This document shows, one piece after another, positions 10,671-20,596 of a DNA stretch of 64,000 nt. Positions within the stretch are counted from its first letter, which is position 1. Each line of letters starts with the position of its first letter. The notes beneath the pieces are model-generated. The model was not told where the DNA came from. It saw only the letters and a list, made by a program, of their open reading frames with translations, and did no database searches. The DNA comes from Atriophallophorus winterbourni (Eukaryota; Platyhelminthes; Trematoda; Plagiorchiida; Microphallidae). The DNA is taken from assembly GCA_013407085.1 (NCBI GenBank), contig JACCGJ010001907.1, forward strand, positions 1 to 64,000. Reading direction: 5' to 3'. The translations under genes and the position numbers were made by a program.

Positions 10671-10866
10671 TATGTATGAAAGCACAAACCTGATTCGGGA
10701 AAAATGCCGCATTTAGAGATTGCACGTGGGCCAAGACAGACATGAGAAAGAAAATAGAAATGTTAATAAGACTCCAGCGTGCTTCAGCATGCAGCTCAGG
10801 CCAATCAATTTAGCACGGTTAGCCACACAGTACAAAGTATTGCACGATTGCACATCCGTGCACTTT
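10671..10866 (-). mobile_element. SINE copy with internal deletion
   Basis: Minus-strand member: the tail end tatgaaagcacaaacctgatt is at left and the head gattgcacatccgtgc at right. About 50 bp of the middle (the gcccaggcc block and surroundings) is missing. Confidence 0.75.
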
Positions 10867-10889
10867 TGTTGAACTTTGTTGATTATTCT

Positions 10890-11160
10890 TGAATGCCACT
10901 GGTACATAAGCGCCTCGTGTGCTTGACAAAGAATCACTTTGTGATTCTGTGTTTTAACAGTGTGGTTCGTTGTACGAACCCTATGTAATGGTTACATCCA
11001 AGTAAAACTTTGTTTACCACTTATCCACTGTTACAAGGCTCACTGAACCTAATCTTACTGTCTCCACCTAATGACGGCAAAAAGCATGAAACCTGTAGGG
11101 GTGTGTAAGTGTGGGGGATGAGAGCAACACATTACTTTGTCAATTATTGTTGTGTGTATA
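10890..11160 (-). repeat. Palindrome-bearing repeat, copy 1
   Basis: The minus strand matches 29797-30040. It carries two palindromes, GGTTCGT/ACGAACC (10963-10979) and AATCAC/GTGATT (10927-10942), and ends with gagcaacacatt (11120-11135). No ORF is seen. Family unknown. Confidence 0.65.
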
Positions 11161-11369
11161 ACAAAATCACCGTACTTGTCATTTTCTCTAATAATTTCTA
11201 GTTTTTCCTAGAAATATATTTTTTTCCGAAAGGCGTAACACATTCCTTCATTGGTAGCTAGAAAGAGGCATTTGTAATTTATAAAAATAGAACCATTTTT
11301 CAGAATCAGATTCATTTATTAGAAGCAACAGTACAACGAAGGTTTTCTATAGCCTTATCAGCAAAAAAC

Positions 11370-11790
11370 ATAGCAACAATTAACGTAATCCAACGCTGTT
11401 TGTCATGAGCAATTTCTTTAAAAAATCGAGTAATCTAATTATTTGTACGAATTCGTTTTAAAATACTTTAGCAAATTACTGTATCAACAATGTCCGGAAG
11501 TTTGTTCAAACGTTGGATGACGCGCATCTCAAAACACATAAGGTGTATGACGTTCCAGTATCTAACACTTCTTTGATTTGGAAAAGGAAGCGTGAACTGG
11601 GCATATGCTCACCGCAAAATTATACACAAGACTGTTATTAGATCAATCTGCATAGACATTATGTCAAAATAAAAATTCCAAGTGTTGGACATCTATACCT
11701 GTATGTTTGATGGCGCAAAGATCTTATAATCCAAGTGTGAGCCGTTGAACTTTTCCAGGAGATGATGTTCACCTCTTGTTCCTTCAAACA
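11370..11790 (-). pseudogene. RT C-terminal fossil, inverted relative of 9855-10630
   Basis: On the minus strand the stretch near 11480-11580 reads as a diverged match to 10470-10600: ttttgagatgcgcgtcat, then aacttccggacattg and ttttaaaacgaatt. With 9855-10630 it makes a large inverted repeat around a SINE and a palindrome-bearing repeat. Non-coding. Confidence 0.6.
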
Positions 11791-11912
11791 CTTTTCTGGT
11801 CGACACCGTTGGTGATTTCAATTCGGTCTTCATGTTTGCAACAAATAAAACCTCACAACCTATTTATGTCCGTTACGAAGTCTCATCGATTCCCACCTCA
11901 ACGAAACATCCC

Positions 11913-12141
11913 ATTGTGTACAAATATGCAATCGCGCAGCACTTCGGGGCTGTGCGTCTAACCGTGTGGTAAATCGATTGGCCAACAATAGTGAGCTGCA
12001 GGCTGGGGTCATACTACTTGTTCTAGATTTTTTCTTATATCGGTCTAGGTCGGGGTAACCCGACAGCATTTAAGCCCAGGTGCAGTTTCTTACTGTGCGT
12101 CAATTTCTATGGATCAGGCTTGTGCTTGCACGCATACCAAA
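11913..12141 (+). mobile_element. SINE copy, diverged
   Basis: Head acaaatatgcaatcgcgcag, middle ggtctaggtcggggtaacc, tail ggatcaggcttgtgcttgca then cgcatacc. Many substitutions mark it as older than most copies here. Confidence 0.7.
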
Positions 12142-12537
12142 ATCGTAGATGACCCTCTCTTCCCGTCTTTAAGCATCATCTTAACATGCACTTACGTTTA
12201 CTCAACTTCTCGTCGTGATCATAATTTCACCTTTCTCTTTCTATCTCACTATTTTTCGAGGCATTGCCGGAGGACGTGGTGGGTCGAAATGCGATAGCGC
12301 GTGTTCTTCCAATCCAAAAGCCACAGAGTTCCAGTATTGGCGTAGTTCGAACGTTATCAAGGCTCGTTGTAAAGCCTTTTAGCCAATCATACCCCACCCA
12401 CTGTACAAAATAACCTGCGGATATCTTCAAGATTGTAAATGTTTGATACTGTAATAAATTATTGTTCTATCGTTACTATGTGTTAATCTCTCCATTTAAG
12501 CAATAACGCGCGAGCTTTTTTAGCAATGTTGCGTGGT
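12142..12537. other. Unassigned stretch left of the gag-only element
   Basis: A short + strand open stretch at about 12250-12381 reads FFEALPEDVVGRNAIARVLP. Its LPEDVV resembles a LINE RT terminus, but the rest does not match that pattern. Otherwise it is AT-rich with no supported feature. Confidence 0.3.
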
Positions 12538-12744
12538 TGTAATGAATTGTATTGTATTGAATTGAATAATCAGCCCAAGAATGTAAGTGAGAACAAACCG
12601 CGCTCACTCAAATCACAGTATGTATTGAATAACAACCAGAATGAATGAATGACAATCAGAACTTGAATAATAGTACAATTGATTATTGTTGAATGAATGA
12701 TGATGAATGATTGATTATTATTGATCGTTAATCGAACAATCACC
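12538..12744 (-). repeat. 3' LTR of the gag-only element
   Basis: Direct partner of 13998-14204. A short purine stretch (GAGGTGG on the minus strand, 12745-12755) lies just before it and could be the polypurine tract. Confidence 0.85.
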
Positions 12745-12753
12745 ACAACCACC

Positions 12754-13929
12754 TCAGTTTGCGAATGATCCTGGGTTTGTATAATCCCAGTACAGCTTGT
12801 TCAACAAACGTTCTGATCTCCACGGGGGTTCCAGCGAACCCGAAACATCATCCACAGTTACCAACAATTGTATCGCTTTTTCAATGGCAGTAGTCAAAGG
12901 TGCCAGTAAGGCTTTTCCTCTAGCGGTTTTGAAAAGTACATTATCTGACGATCGTTTAGATGAGCTAGAAGGCAGTGCTGAATTCCCTTGATAAGATGAT
13001 TTCGGTGATTTATTTGAAATGGTATCTGATGAATTCTGAAGTTTGCTAACTTTGAAGCCACTTTCTTGGTAATAAAAACCCGATTTTCCGTTTGAATCAA
13101 TGATACGGGCGGATGTGGACGTGTTAACAGGAGTAGCGCTTGAGTCGGTTGATAGGGAGGTCAAGTTTTCATCATCACACAAAAGAGATTTAGCACTGTT
13201 AGAAATCAGTCGAACTGTCTTTCCAGATGCAGTTTGAATATCCAGAGTAACGGGAGTGTTCTCCATACTATGATAGGATGTATGAAAGTCAACGTTTCCT
13301 TTTTCGCCAAGCGGCATAGTTAAGGTATCATCATCATTTGTCTGCATCAGAGCCTTGGCTTTTTCACGTTTATGTGTATTGAACATGACGGAATTTTCTG
13401 CTGGCGACAAATCTGTTGTTGCCACACGCGCATCTTCATACTGTTCGCAGTGAGCTCGAACATCTTTAAAAGAGGGTTTTGGCAGCTTCAAGAGTTCATT
13501 CTGCAGAACACTGTCATGTATTCCAGCAATTAGACGATCTTTCAATTGCATATCTAACGACTCACCGAAGTTGCATTTCGCTGCCTGAATTAGCAATTGT
13601 AGAATAAAATCACGAATTCCTTGTTTGGGCTGACGCACCATGGAATGAAATTTTGCACTTTCGGTTGGCTCGAAATGTACAGGTTTCACGTTTTGCATTA
13701 AAAGCGTCTTCAACGTTTCGTATGGAAGAGAAATAGGAGAATCAGGATAGGCTAAATTCTTGATTAACGTATATGCGGATTTTCCAACTGCATTTAGAAA
13801 ATGAACCGATTTTTTATCATTCTCAGCTTCCGGTCGTGTCATACACCAAATTTCGAATCTTTCACAATAGTCTTCTATTTCTCGAGCATTTGAATTTATA
13901 TCGAGAGGTTCTAGAGTTGAATTTGCCAT
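12754..13929 (-). CDS. Gag-like structural protein of an LTR element
   Basis: Uninterrupted frame of 391 codons from the first ATG (MANSTLEPLD) at 13929; the frame is open a further 22 codons upstream, through the primer-site region, without an ATG. Residues ~15-190 look like a Ty3/Gypsy-type Gag capsid: CERFEIWCMTRP, FLNAVGKSAYTLIKNLAYP, LKTLLMQNVKPVHFEPTESA, FHSMVRQPKQGIRDFILQL and LKDRLIAGI, all features of retrotransposon Gag. The C-terminal half is Ser/Thr/Asn-rich and lacks any CCHC zinc knuckle. The stop at 12754-12756 sits 9 bp from the LTR. Such a protein would build the particle; RT and integrase would come from elsewhere. The intact frame and near-identical LTRs indicate recent activity or constraint. 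A cellular gag-derived gene is less likely because of the LTRs. Confidence 0.8.
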   Translation of the reverse strand: MANSTLEPLDINSNAREIEDYCERFEIWCMTRPEAENDKKSVHFLNAVGKSAYTLIKNLAYPDSPISLPYETLKTLLMQNVKPVHFEPTESAKFHSMVRQPKQGIRDFILQLLIQAAKCNFGESLDMQLKDRLIAGIHDSVLQNELLKLPKPSFKDVRAHCEQYEDARVATTDLSPAENSVMFNTHKREKAKALMQTNDDDTLTMPLGEKGNVDFHTSYHSMENTPVTLDIQTASGKTVRLISNSAKSLLCDDENLTSLSTDSSATPVNTSTSARIIDSNGKSGFYYQESGFKVSKLQNSSDTISNKSPKSSYQGNSALPSSSSKRSSDNVLFKTARGKALLAPLTTAIEKAIQLLVTVDDVSGSLEPPWRSERLLNKLYWDYTNPGSFAN

Positions 13930-13997
13930 GACGAAATGATCCTGAATTGTATGAATTGTATCCTGTTCGGGCGCACCCACTGCTCGCGACGCCAAAT

Positions 13998-14204
13998 GTA
14001 ATGAATTGTATTGTATTGAATTGAATAATCAGCCCAAGAATGTAAGTGAGAACAAACCGCGCTCACTCGAATCACAGTATGTATTGAATAACAACCAGAA
14101 TGAATGAATGACAATCAGAACTTGAATAATAGTACAATTGATTATTGTTGAATGAATGATGGTTAATGATTGATCATTATTGATCGTTAATCGAACAATC
14201 ACCA
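13998..14204 (-). repeat. 5' LTR of the gag-only element
   Basis: Direct partner of 12538-12744. Differences seen: one A/G near 14070 and three changes in the gatga/ggtta and gatt/gatc segments near 14160-14175. Promoter elements were not identified. Confidence 0.85.
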
Positions 14205-14303
14205 AAGTGGTCCACATTATTCAGGAGCTTCTTGAAATCTTCAAGCACAAAGTCAACACTTTTGCCAGTATTGAAGGTTTTTCCCAGCGATTTTGAGTCG
14301 ACA

Positions 14304-14352
14304 GCACGGATGTACAATCGTGCAGTAGTTATGTGCTGTGCGGCCAACACCA
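14304..14352 (+). mobile_element. Outer SINE, left part
   Basis: The SINE head (gcacggatgtacaatcgtgc ... gtgctgtgcggccaacacc) stops exactly where the Gypsy LTR begins. The remainder resumes at 15830. Confidence 0.85.
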
Positions 14353-15002
14353 TGTAGCAAACTGCATTCACTTTGTATTTTAGTTTTTTTGTGCATACAA
14401 TTTTTGGCCTTGTATGATTATTCCTTTTTTCGCCCATGTATGTATGTATGATAGCACAAGCCTGATCCATTCAAAGTGCCGTACAGTCAGAGACTGCACG
14501 TGGGCTAAGATACTGTCAGGTTGCCCAGGCCAAGACAGATATGAGGTGGGAATAGAAATGGTCGTGAGACTCCAGCGTGTTTCAGCATGAAGCTCATTAC
14601 CGTTGGCCTATCAATTTAGCACGGTGTTAGCCGCACAGCACAGAAATGCTGCACGATTGCACATCCGTGCAATATACATTACATTTGTATCAATGTTTGT
14701 ACAATATACTTTTTGGCGGTCAATACAATTTTGGAACTCAAACTTTGTCTTCTTCCGCGGTTGCGGAGTTTGCGTGGGTCGCCGCGTGCCGGAATTGTGA
14801 ATAACGGATCCTCCAACATTTTAGCACTTTCTGCACCTTGAACTCCATCATCTCTTGGACTTTTCCTGTGTGGATTATTTCGTTATCGTTGGACTTCTCT
14901 GGATCTTTATTTGGACATTTGCTCCCTTGGTCTTTTAGTGAGTTCTTTCCATCTTTGCCGTATTGTGTGTAGTGTTAGACTATTTTTCTTTGGTCCACTA
15001 CA
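14353..15002 (+). repeat. Left LTR, interrupted by a SINE
   Basis: Aligns with 15419-15829 except for the insertion at about 14441-14670. Confidence 0.85.
14441..14670 (-). mobile_element. SINE inserted in the left LTR
   Basis: Minus-strand, near full length: the tail is gtatgtatgtatgatagcac at left and the head gattgcacatccgtgc at right. Absent from the right LTR, so it is younger than the LTR element. Target duplication cannot be fixed because the flanks are themselves tacat-like. Confidence 0.85.
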
Positions 15003-15418
15003 TAATTGGTGAGCCCGACTACCACAAGAATGGTGAGCCTCGACAAACTGCATTTTTGCACTTACGATAACTTCGTATTTGTCAATTTTTGGCTCATTTT
15101 TTGGAATACTCACTTAACACCGCACCATGAGCGAGTCCTCCATAAATAAAGATACTACAATCAACATATTCCGTGCACAAAAACCAGCTTTCGTGGGGTT
15201 AAACCGCCAACTTCATCAAGCTCCATTACTCCGCAATCACAACCGCCTACCTCCCCCCATGTTCGTCGAAATCCTTCGGGCCTTCTACCCCTGTTCAAAC
15301 TCGAACTAGTAGACATGCGCATTGGCCCAAACGTCTTGCTGACTATGTGGCCACATGAACATTTCGAGCGTATGTTATCCTTACTTCAAGCATAACTAAC
15401 GCTCTGGTGGGGGAATAT
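15003..15418 (+). pseudogene. Fused Gag start and Pol end of the deleted Gypsy element
   Basis: Directly after the primer site a frame opens at 15127 (MSESSINKDTTINIFRAQKP), plausible as a Gag N-terminus. About 150 bp later another frame reads TPVQTRTSRHAHWPKRLADY followed by VAT and a stop at about 15354, the basic RTRSGR...P.R..DYV ending typical of Gypsy Pol. Everything between, including capsid, protease, RT, RNase H and integrase, is deleted. Confidence 0.6.
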
Positions 15419-15829
15419 TGTAGCGAACTGCATTCACTTTGTATCTTAGTTTTTTGTACATACAATTTTTGGCCTTGTATGATTATTCCTTTTTCGGCCA
15501 TGTACACTTCATTTGTATCAATGTTTGTACAATATACTTTTTGGCGGCCAATACAATTTTGGAACACAGACTTTGTCTTCTTCCGCGATTGCGGAGTTTA
15601 CGTGGGTCGCCGCGTGCCGGAATTGTGATTAACGGATCCGCCAACATTCTAGCGCTTTCTGCACCTTGAACTCCATCATCTCTTGGACTTTTCCTGTGTG
15701 GATTATTTCGCTATCGTTGGACTTCTCTGGATCATTATTTGGACATTTGCTCCCTTGGTCTTTTAGTGAGTTCTTTCCATTTTTGCTGAATTGTGTGTAG
15801 TGCTAGACTTATATTTTTGGTCCACTACA
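15419..15829 (+). repeat. Right LTR of the deleted Gypsy element
   Basis: 411 bp, TGTAG...CTACA. Followed at once by the remainder of the outer SINE. Confidence 0.85.
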
Positions 15830-16020
15830 ACCGTGCTAAATTGATCGGCCACCCGTAATAAGCTGCATACTGAAACACGTTGGAGTCTCACTAACATTTA
15901 TATTTCTATTTTCTCTCTCATATGTCTAAGCCTGAGCAACTTGACAGTATATTGGCCCACGTGCAGTCTCTGACTGTGCGGTACTTTGCCTGGATCAGGC
16001 TTGTGCTTTCATACCATACC
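15830..16020 (+). mobile_element. Outer SINE, right part
   Basis: Continues from 14352: ccgtgctaaattgatcggcc through cccacgtgcagtctctgact to ggcttgtgctttc and the tail ataccataccg. Confidence 0.85.
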
Positions 16021-16396
16021 GTAGGGTAGTATAATATGGAAACAAATGGGTCATTTAAACATTTTTATCTGCAAACAGAATCGAGAATACAGTCTAATAT
16101 CATTTAAAATCCGGAGATATTTTAGATAACAGTCGCATGATAATATTGGACAATATGCTGCACCGTTACATGAAGAATCTACCAGCCACAAATTGTCGAA
16201 CGAAGTCAGATGGAAAAATTTATAAAGCATATGTAAATCAGAAAAAATAAGTTAGATTCATATGACTACTACAATGATTCCTGATGAAAATAGATAAATT
16301 AAGACCGGTTATGAATCAAAGGTACTCGAATGCTCACCTTTCGGCATGTGTAAATTTAAAAGTGCTTCTGTTAGTGACCTTCATTTATAAACAGAC
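16021..16396. other. No recognised feature
   Basis: AT-rich flank of the second composite unit. A very weak continuation into the LINE at 21391 is possible (a frame ending FIYKQT before the unit, PTLSNT after it), which would make the unit an insertion in that LINE. Confidence 0.3.
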
Positions 16397-16735
16397 CCAG
16401 TAAGACAGTGCAAGTCAAAACTATGACCCAGATGGTTAGCATTTTGTGTTTTCACTTGCGAAATTCAAATTTTTTATAAAAAATTTTCTAAAAGTTTAAA
16501 ATGTGCCCATGTATTTGAGAGGTTATTCCATCATTATGTAATGTGTCGTTTCGTTTACCACCATAAATTCACATCCCCGTGAACTTCGTAAATACGTCTA
16601 ACGAAGTTTGCAGCATATGTGACAATGTTCTGAATTACCGGTATCAATTTTCTCGTCTTCTCTGGTAGACAGTAGTTTTGTTTCCACGCTGCTAAATTTT
16701 TCGAAATTCCAGTTAACTTCTCCAAAAGCTATCTC

Positions 16736-17419
16736 ATGTCGAAAGTTGGCAAGAAGCTGGCGGTAGCTGGCCCAGATGGTACACTTGTGATAACTGGGGT
16801 GCCGAGAGTACGCGACTTAGGTATAGAGATTTCTGCGGACTTCAAATGGGCTGATCAATGTGCAGCTGCTGCACATCGTGCTAGGAGCGCGCTGTTTCGC
16901 CTTCGATCAGTTTTATCCTGCAGGTCCCCGGAGGTTTTCATACCGATATACAAGGCTGTCGTTAGACCTCATCTCGAGTACTGCATTCAAGCTTGGTCAC
17001 CTTATCTTGAAAAGGATATTGCAAGGCTTGAGGGTGTTCAGCGCCTTGCTACTCGTATGATCGAAGGGCAATCAGGTAGATCTTATGAGCAAAGATTATT
17101 AAGTCTAGGGCTCTTTTCACTGAAAAGAAGGCGGCTGCGTGGGGACCTGATAGAAACCTTCAAGATCATGGCCGGTTTTAGTACTGTTCACTTAGGTGAA
17201 ATGTATGTTCTCGCACCCAATGTGGGTACTCGAGGTCACCCTCTGAAACTGGCCAAACAACATGTCAGGTATAATGCTCGTAAACACTTCTTCAGTTAAA
17301 GAGTAGTACGCTACTGGAACTGCCTACCTGAAGATGTCGTGAACTCTAACTCTGTAATGTGTTTCAAGAATAGACTTGATGCCGTATGGAGCTCACTATT
17401 TCCTGCATTTTGCCCCTAA
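16736..17419 (+). pseudogene. LINE A: reverse transcriptase C-terminal remnant (copy 2)
   Basis: The frame is open for 187 codons through LGIEISADFKW, RPHLEYCIQAW and LRGDLIETFKI to FFS, then TAA at 17297-17299 where copy 1 has GAA. It lacks the copy 1 TGA at codon 57. The two copies thus acquired different stops after duplication. The frame after the stop continues in register to about 17419. Confidence 0.85.
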
Positions 17420-17653
17420 TTGAATAATAATATTGTATTTACCTGGTATTTGAAATGCACTAATGTCTCCTCACCTTTTTGCTCTACATTCCAGGTAACC
17501 ATCCTACCAGAAGAAATCTGTGGAATATTTTGTTTGAAGTGGTGGGCGCTCTGTTTTGGCATACCACCGGAAGAAATCTAGACGCTCGATTGGCGACCTA
17601 GCCACTTATCGTCCTGTGCAACCTGAACCTGATTCATCGATTACATTAGCAGA

Positions 17654-18047
17654 ATGATTCGAAATTCTTGTCTTTGCCTTTACTCTTGCTGCAACAAGAA
17701 GGTTTCCAAAGGTATAGAGTGCGACGTGTGTCTGCGTTGGGCTCATCCCAAATGCTGTGGACTGTCGTCAGCACAATACAAGGTTTATGCGGCCCATCGA
17801 TGGCTTACATGGCTATGCGCTGACTGCATGAAATCAGTAGAAAATTTTGGTTGAGGAGCGTAAGCGTCTTGAGGAACGTAAGCGTTCTCCACGTCTATCT
17901 CCGAAACCCAAAACTTTTGCCGAAGTAGCTAGGTCAGTGGTCCCGTCTACCTCCAGCCAGCATACCACTCCTTTGAGATCACAGAAGGCGAAATCATCGC
18001 CATCCTCCTGTCCTCCAAAGGCTCCATGGAAGAAGGTTAAAGAATAA
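17654..18047 (+). pseudogene. LINE B: PHD-like zinc finger and linker (copy 2)
   Basis: Same as 1459-1852, including the overlap of two frames that marks a shared frameshift. Confidence 0.7.
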
Positions 18048-18219
18048 ACGCGAAGCAGCCTCGGGCATTACGCCCGAGGACAAAGAGCTCTGAGGAAGCC
18101 ATAACACTGGGAGTCCGGCTCCACATGATAGTGCTCTTCTGTTCTATACAAACGCTTGTAGCATTATAAATAAATGAGCTGAACTCCTCTGTAGAGTTGA
18201 CGACACCCACTACAAAATT

Positions 18220-19391
18220 GTGGGTTTCACGGAATCATGGTTGTCTCATGATGACCACCTACCAGCTTTAATCGCGGATAAGTTTAGCGCCGTAAGAAGC
18301 GATCGACCTCTGGGTAAGCTAGCAGGAGGGGCGTTGCTTCTTATTGATAACGTTATTCCCTTCGAGAAAATTATTTCTTTTTCTACAACGAATGTGCAGG
18401 TAATACCTGCCTTGCTCATGTATTGATGCACGCCTATAGTTTTAAGCTGAGTCTACCGTAGTCCGAGAACTAGTTTGGAAGAAGATGCTCTTTTGCGAAT
18501 TGAGCTTCCGTCTCTTTTAGCCGTAGCACCACGTGTTGTAATCTTCGGCGATTTTAATCTACCCGAAATAAACTGGGAGTACCAAACCTCACATGCCCCA
18601 GGAATCGCGAACGATTTTCTGGACTGGCTACACTCCCATGCACTTTACCAACACGTAAACGAACCAACTAGATTCCGAGAGGGTCAGTCTCCGTCTATTC
18701 TTGACCTAGTTATTTCAACTTCTGAAAGCGGTATACAAAATTTGGTCTTACTGCCACCACTAGGAAAGAGCGACCACGTAGTGTTAGCCTGCGAGTTACT
18801 TCTGTCATTTGGTAAACCCCCACTTAAGATGTCTCGAAGCTTCCATAGGATCGACCCTGCTTCCCTATTACAGGCAGCAGCGCTACTCCCATGGCAAAAC
18901 ATTGACCATGTGGATGGGATGTGGGGCAGATCAAGAATAACATCCTTCAACTTCAGGATCGATTCGCTCCTCTCTTACCCGTTCGCAAAAAAGGTAAACC
19001 TCAATGGTGGTCAGCCTCAGTTTCCCGTAGCGTACGTCACCGCGACGCAAAATGGAGGCGTTATAAGCTTACTCCCTCATGTGGGACTTGGGCCCGTTAC
19101 AAAGAAGCGCGAAACATAGCTGTTTCCAAGATACGTGGAGCAAAGATTTCTTTCGAAATGAGACTCGCTCAAGAGGCCCATACTCATCCGAAACGTTACT
19201 ACAGCTACGTTCAATCTAAAGGGTCAACACGAAAAGGTGTAGGTACCTTGAGAAGGGACGATGGCTCAGCCGTCATTGCAAGCACTGAAAAGGCTCAATT
19301 GTTTTCCTCGCATTTTCAAGGCGTACAACGCCGAGATTATAACTCGAACTCCTCTGCGCCATCACTTTTATGTGTACTCGCGGAAATCTAA
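18220..19391 (+). pseudogene. LINE B: endonuclease and linker, broken (copy 2)
   Basis: Same endonuclease blocks as copy 1 (ESWLSHDDH; GDFNLPEINW; SDHVVLACE). A single-base deletion after gtgggg near 18925 throws the 18475 frame off within the linker; the correct frame is picked up at 18921-19391. Confidence 0.8.
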
Positions 19392-20596
19392 CCAAACTCT
19401 CTCTTTTGAATGGTGCACAACACGGCTTCCTAAAAGGTGGGTCATGTCCGACAAATTTGTTGAGCTTTCTAAACGAGGTTACTAAGAGGATGGATGATGG
19501 TATAGCTGTAGAAGTCTTCTATCTCGACTTTAGTAAGGCTTTTGATTCAGTCAACCATAGGCTCTTGCTTCTCAAACTCCCAGCCATAGGAGTATCAGGG
19601 AACCTTCTGAGCTGGATTCGAGCATTCCTTAGCGACCGTTCCTTTACTGTTAGGGTAGATGATACTTACTCCGCAAGTGCGCATGTAACGAGTGGGGTTC
19701 CCCAAGGCTCAGTCTTGGGGCCATTGCTGTTCCTCATCTTCATTGATGATCTAGCCAACCAACTGCGCTCACCCTGTTATATGTTTGCTGACGACGTTAA
19801 AACTGTCTTTAGGTCGGATAACTCCGATCTGATAAGTGACGTGGAAGCTGTAACAGCATGGGCGGGTAAGTTGGACCTTCCCCTTGACCTAGATAAGAGT
19901 CACTTGCTCTCTACACTGGCAGGCAACATGATTGTGTCTACGCCCTCAGCTCACACGGAGTTCCGTAGGGTAAGGTCTACTAAGGACCTAGGAATCGTAG
20001 TCTCCGCAAACTTTAAGTGGGGTGATCAATGTGCTGCTGCAGCTCAAAGAGCCAGAATGGAACTCTTTCGACTACGTTTAGCCCTCACTTGCAGAAAATC
20101 TGAGGTGCTATTGCCCCTCTACAAGGCAATAGTAAGGCCACATTTAGAATACTGTATTCAGGCTTGGAAGCCGTATTACCAGAAGGATATCGTGCAGCTA
20201 CAAAAGATACAGAAGATGGCCACTCGCATGATCGAGGGGTTAGCATACACCAATTATGAAAATCGTCTATTAACACTGGGACTTTTCTCACTTAGGAGGA
20301 GGCAACTTAGGGGGGATCTCATAGAGACCTTCAAGGTTGTCAAAGAATTAAGTTGTTTCGAATTCGATGACTTCTTTCGGTTCTCTCCTTTGGTTGGTAC
20401 ACGAGGGCACAGTTTTAAGATAAGTAAACAGCACACCAGGCTCGAATCCAGAACGCACTTCTTTAGCATCCGTATAGTGAACGCGTGGAACTCACTTCAC
20501 GCGGAACTAATAATGGCAACTTCATGAATTGCGTTCAAACATGGGCTGGACGAACGGTGGCAGGTGTTCTTCCCGGAGCATTACCCTTAAGACTAA
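19370..20596 (+). pseudogene. LINE B: reverse transcriptase lacking its fingers (copy 2)
   Basis: Translation of 19370-20527 appears identical to copy 1, with the same missing finger region and the same TGA at the end (ATS-stop). Shows LDFSKAFDSVNH, SGVPQGSVLGPLL and MFADDVKT. Confidence 0.85.

Larger units (their letters stand above)
12538..14206 (-). mobile_element. Compact gag-only LTR retrotransposon
   Basis: Two ~207 bp direct repeats (12538-12744 and 13998-14204) bracket 1253 bp holding a single minus-strand ORF. The LTRs start TG and end CA (on both strands, tgtaatg...atcacca) and differ at only about four positions that I can count. Just after the 5' LTR on the element strand comes TTTGGCGTCGCGAGCAG, a primer-site-like stretch with TGG in the expected place; GCGCCCGAACAGG, resembling a tRNA-Lys primer site, follows about 20 nt later. 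GTGGT occurs on both sides (12533-12537, 14207-14211), a likely 5-bp target duplication if two A bases belong to the outer LTR. No protease, RT or integrase is present, so transposition would need enzymes supplied in trans. Confidence 0.85.
14353..15829 (+). mobile_element. Internally deleted Gypsy (CsRn1-like) element inside a SINE
   Basis: Left LTR 14353-15002 (about 411 bp once its SINE insert is removed), right LTR 15419-15829 (411 bp). Both begin TGTAG and end CTACA. The left LTR is followed by taaTTGGTGAGCCCGAC, close to a tRNA-Trp primer site (TGGTGACCCCGAC), as known for CsRn1-group Gypsy elements of trematodes. Only 416 bp lie between the LTRs. A purine run (GGTGGGGGAA) precedes the right LTR. 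LTR divergence is about 5-7% by eye, so it is older than the gag-only element. The element splits a SINE; a 4-bp target duplication (acca/accg) is likely but imperfect. Confidence 0.85.

Noticed and set aside
12538..14206. Host gene with flanking duplications instead of an LTR element
   Set aside because: TG...CA ends, a primer-site-like TGG stretch, short flanking duplication and Gag similarity all favour an LTR element.
13911..14217. ORFs inside the LTR of the gag-only element
   Set aside because: They read through the LTR repeat and appear in both LTRs; the motif-free sequence is set by the repeat.
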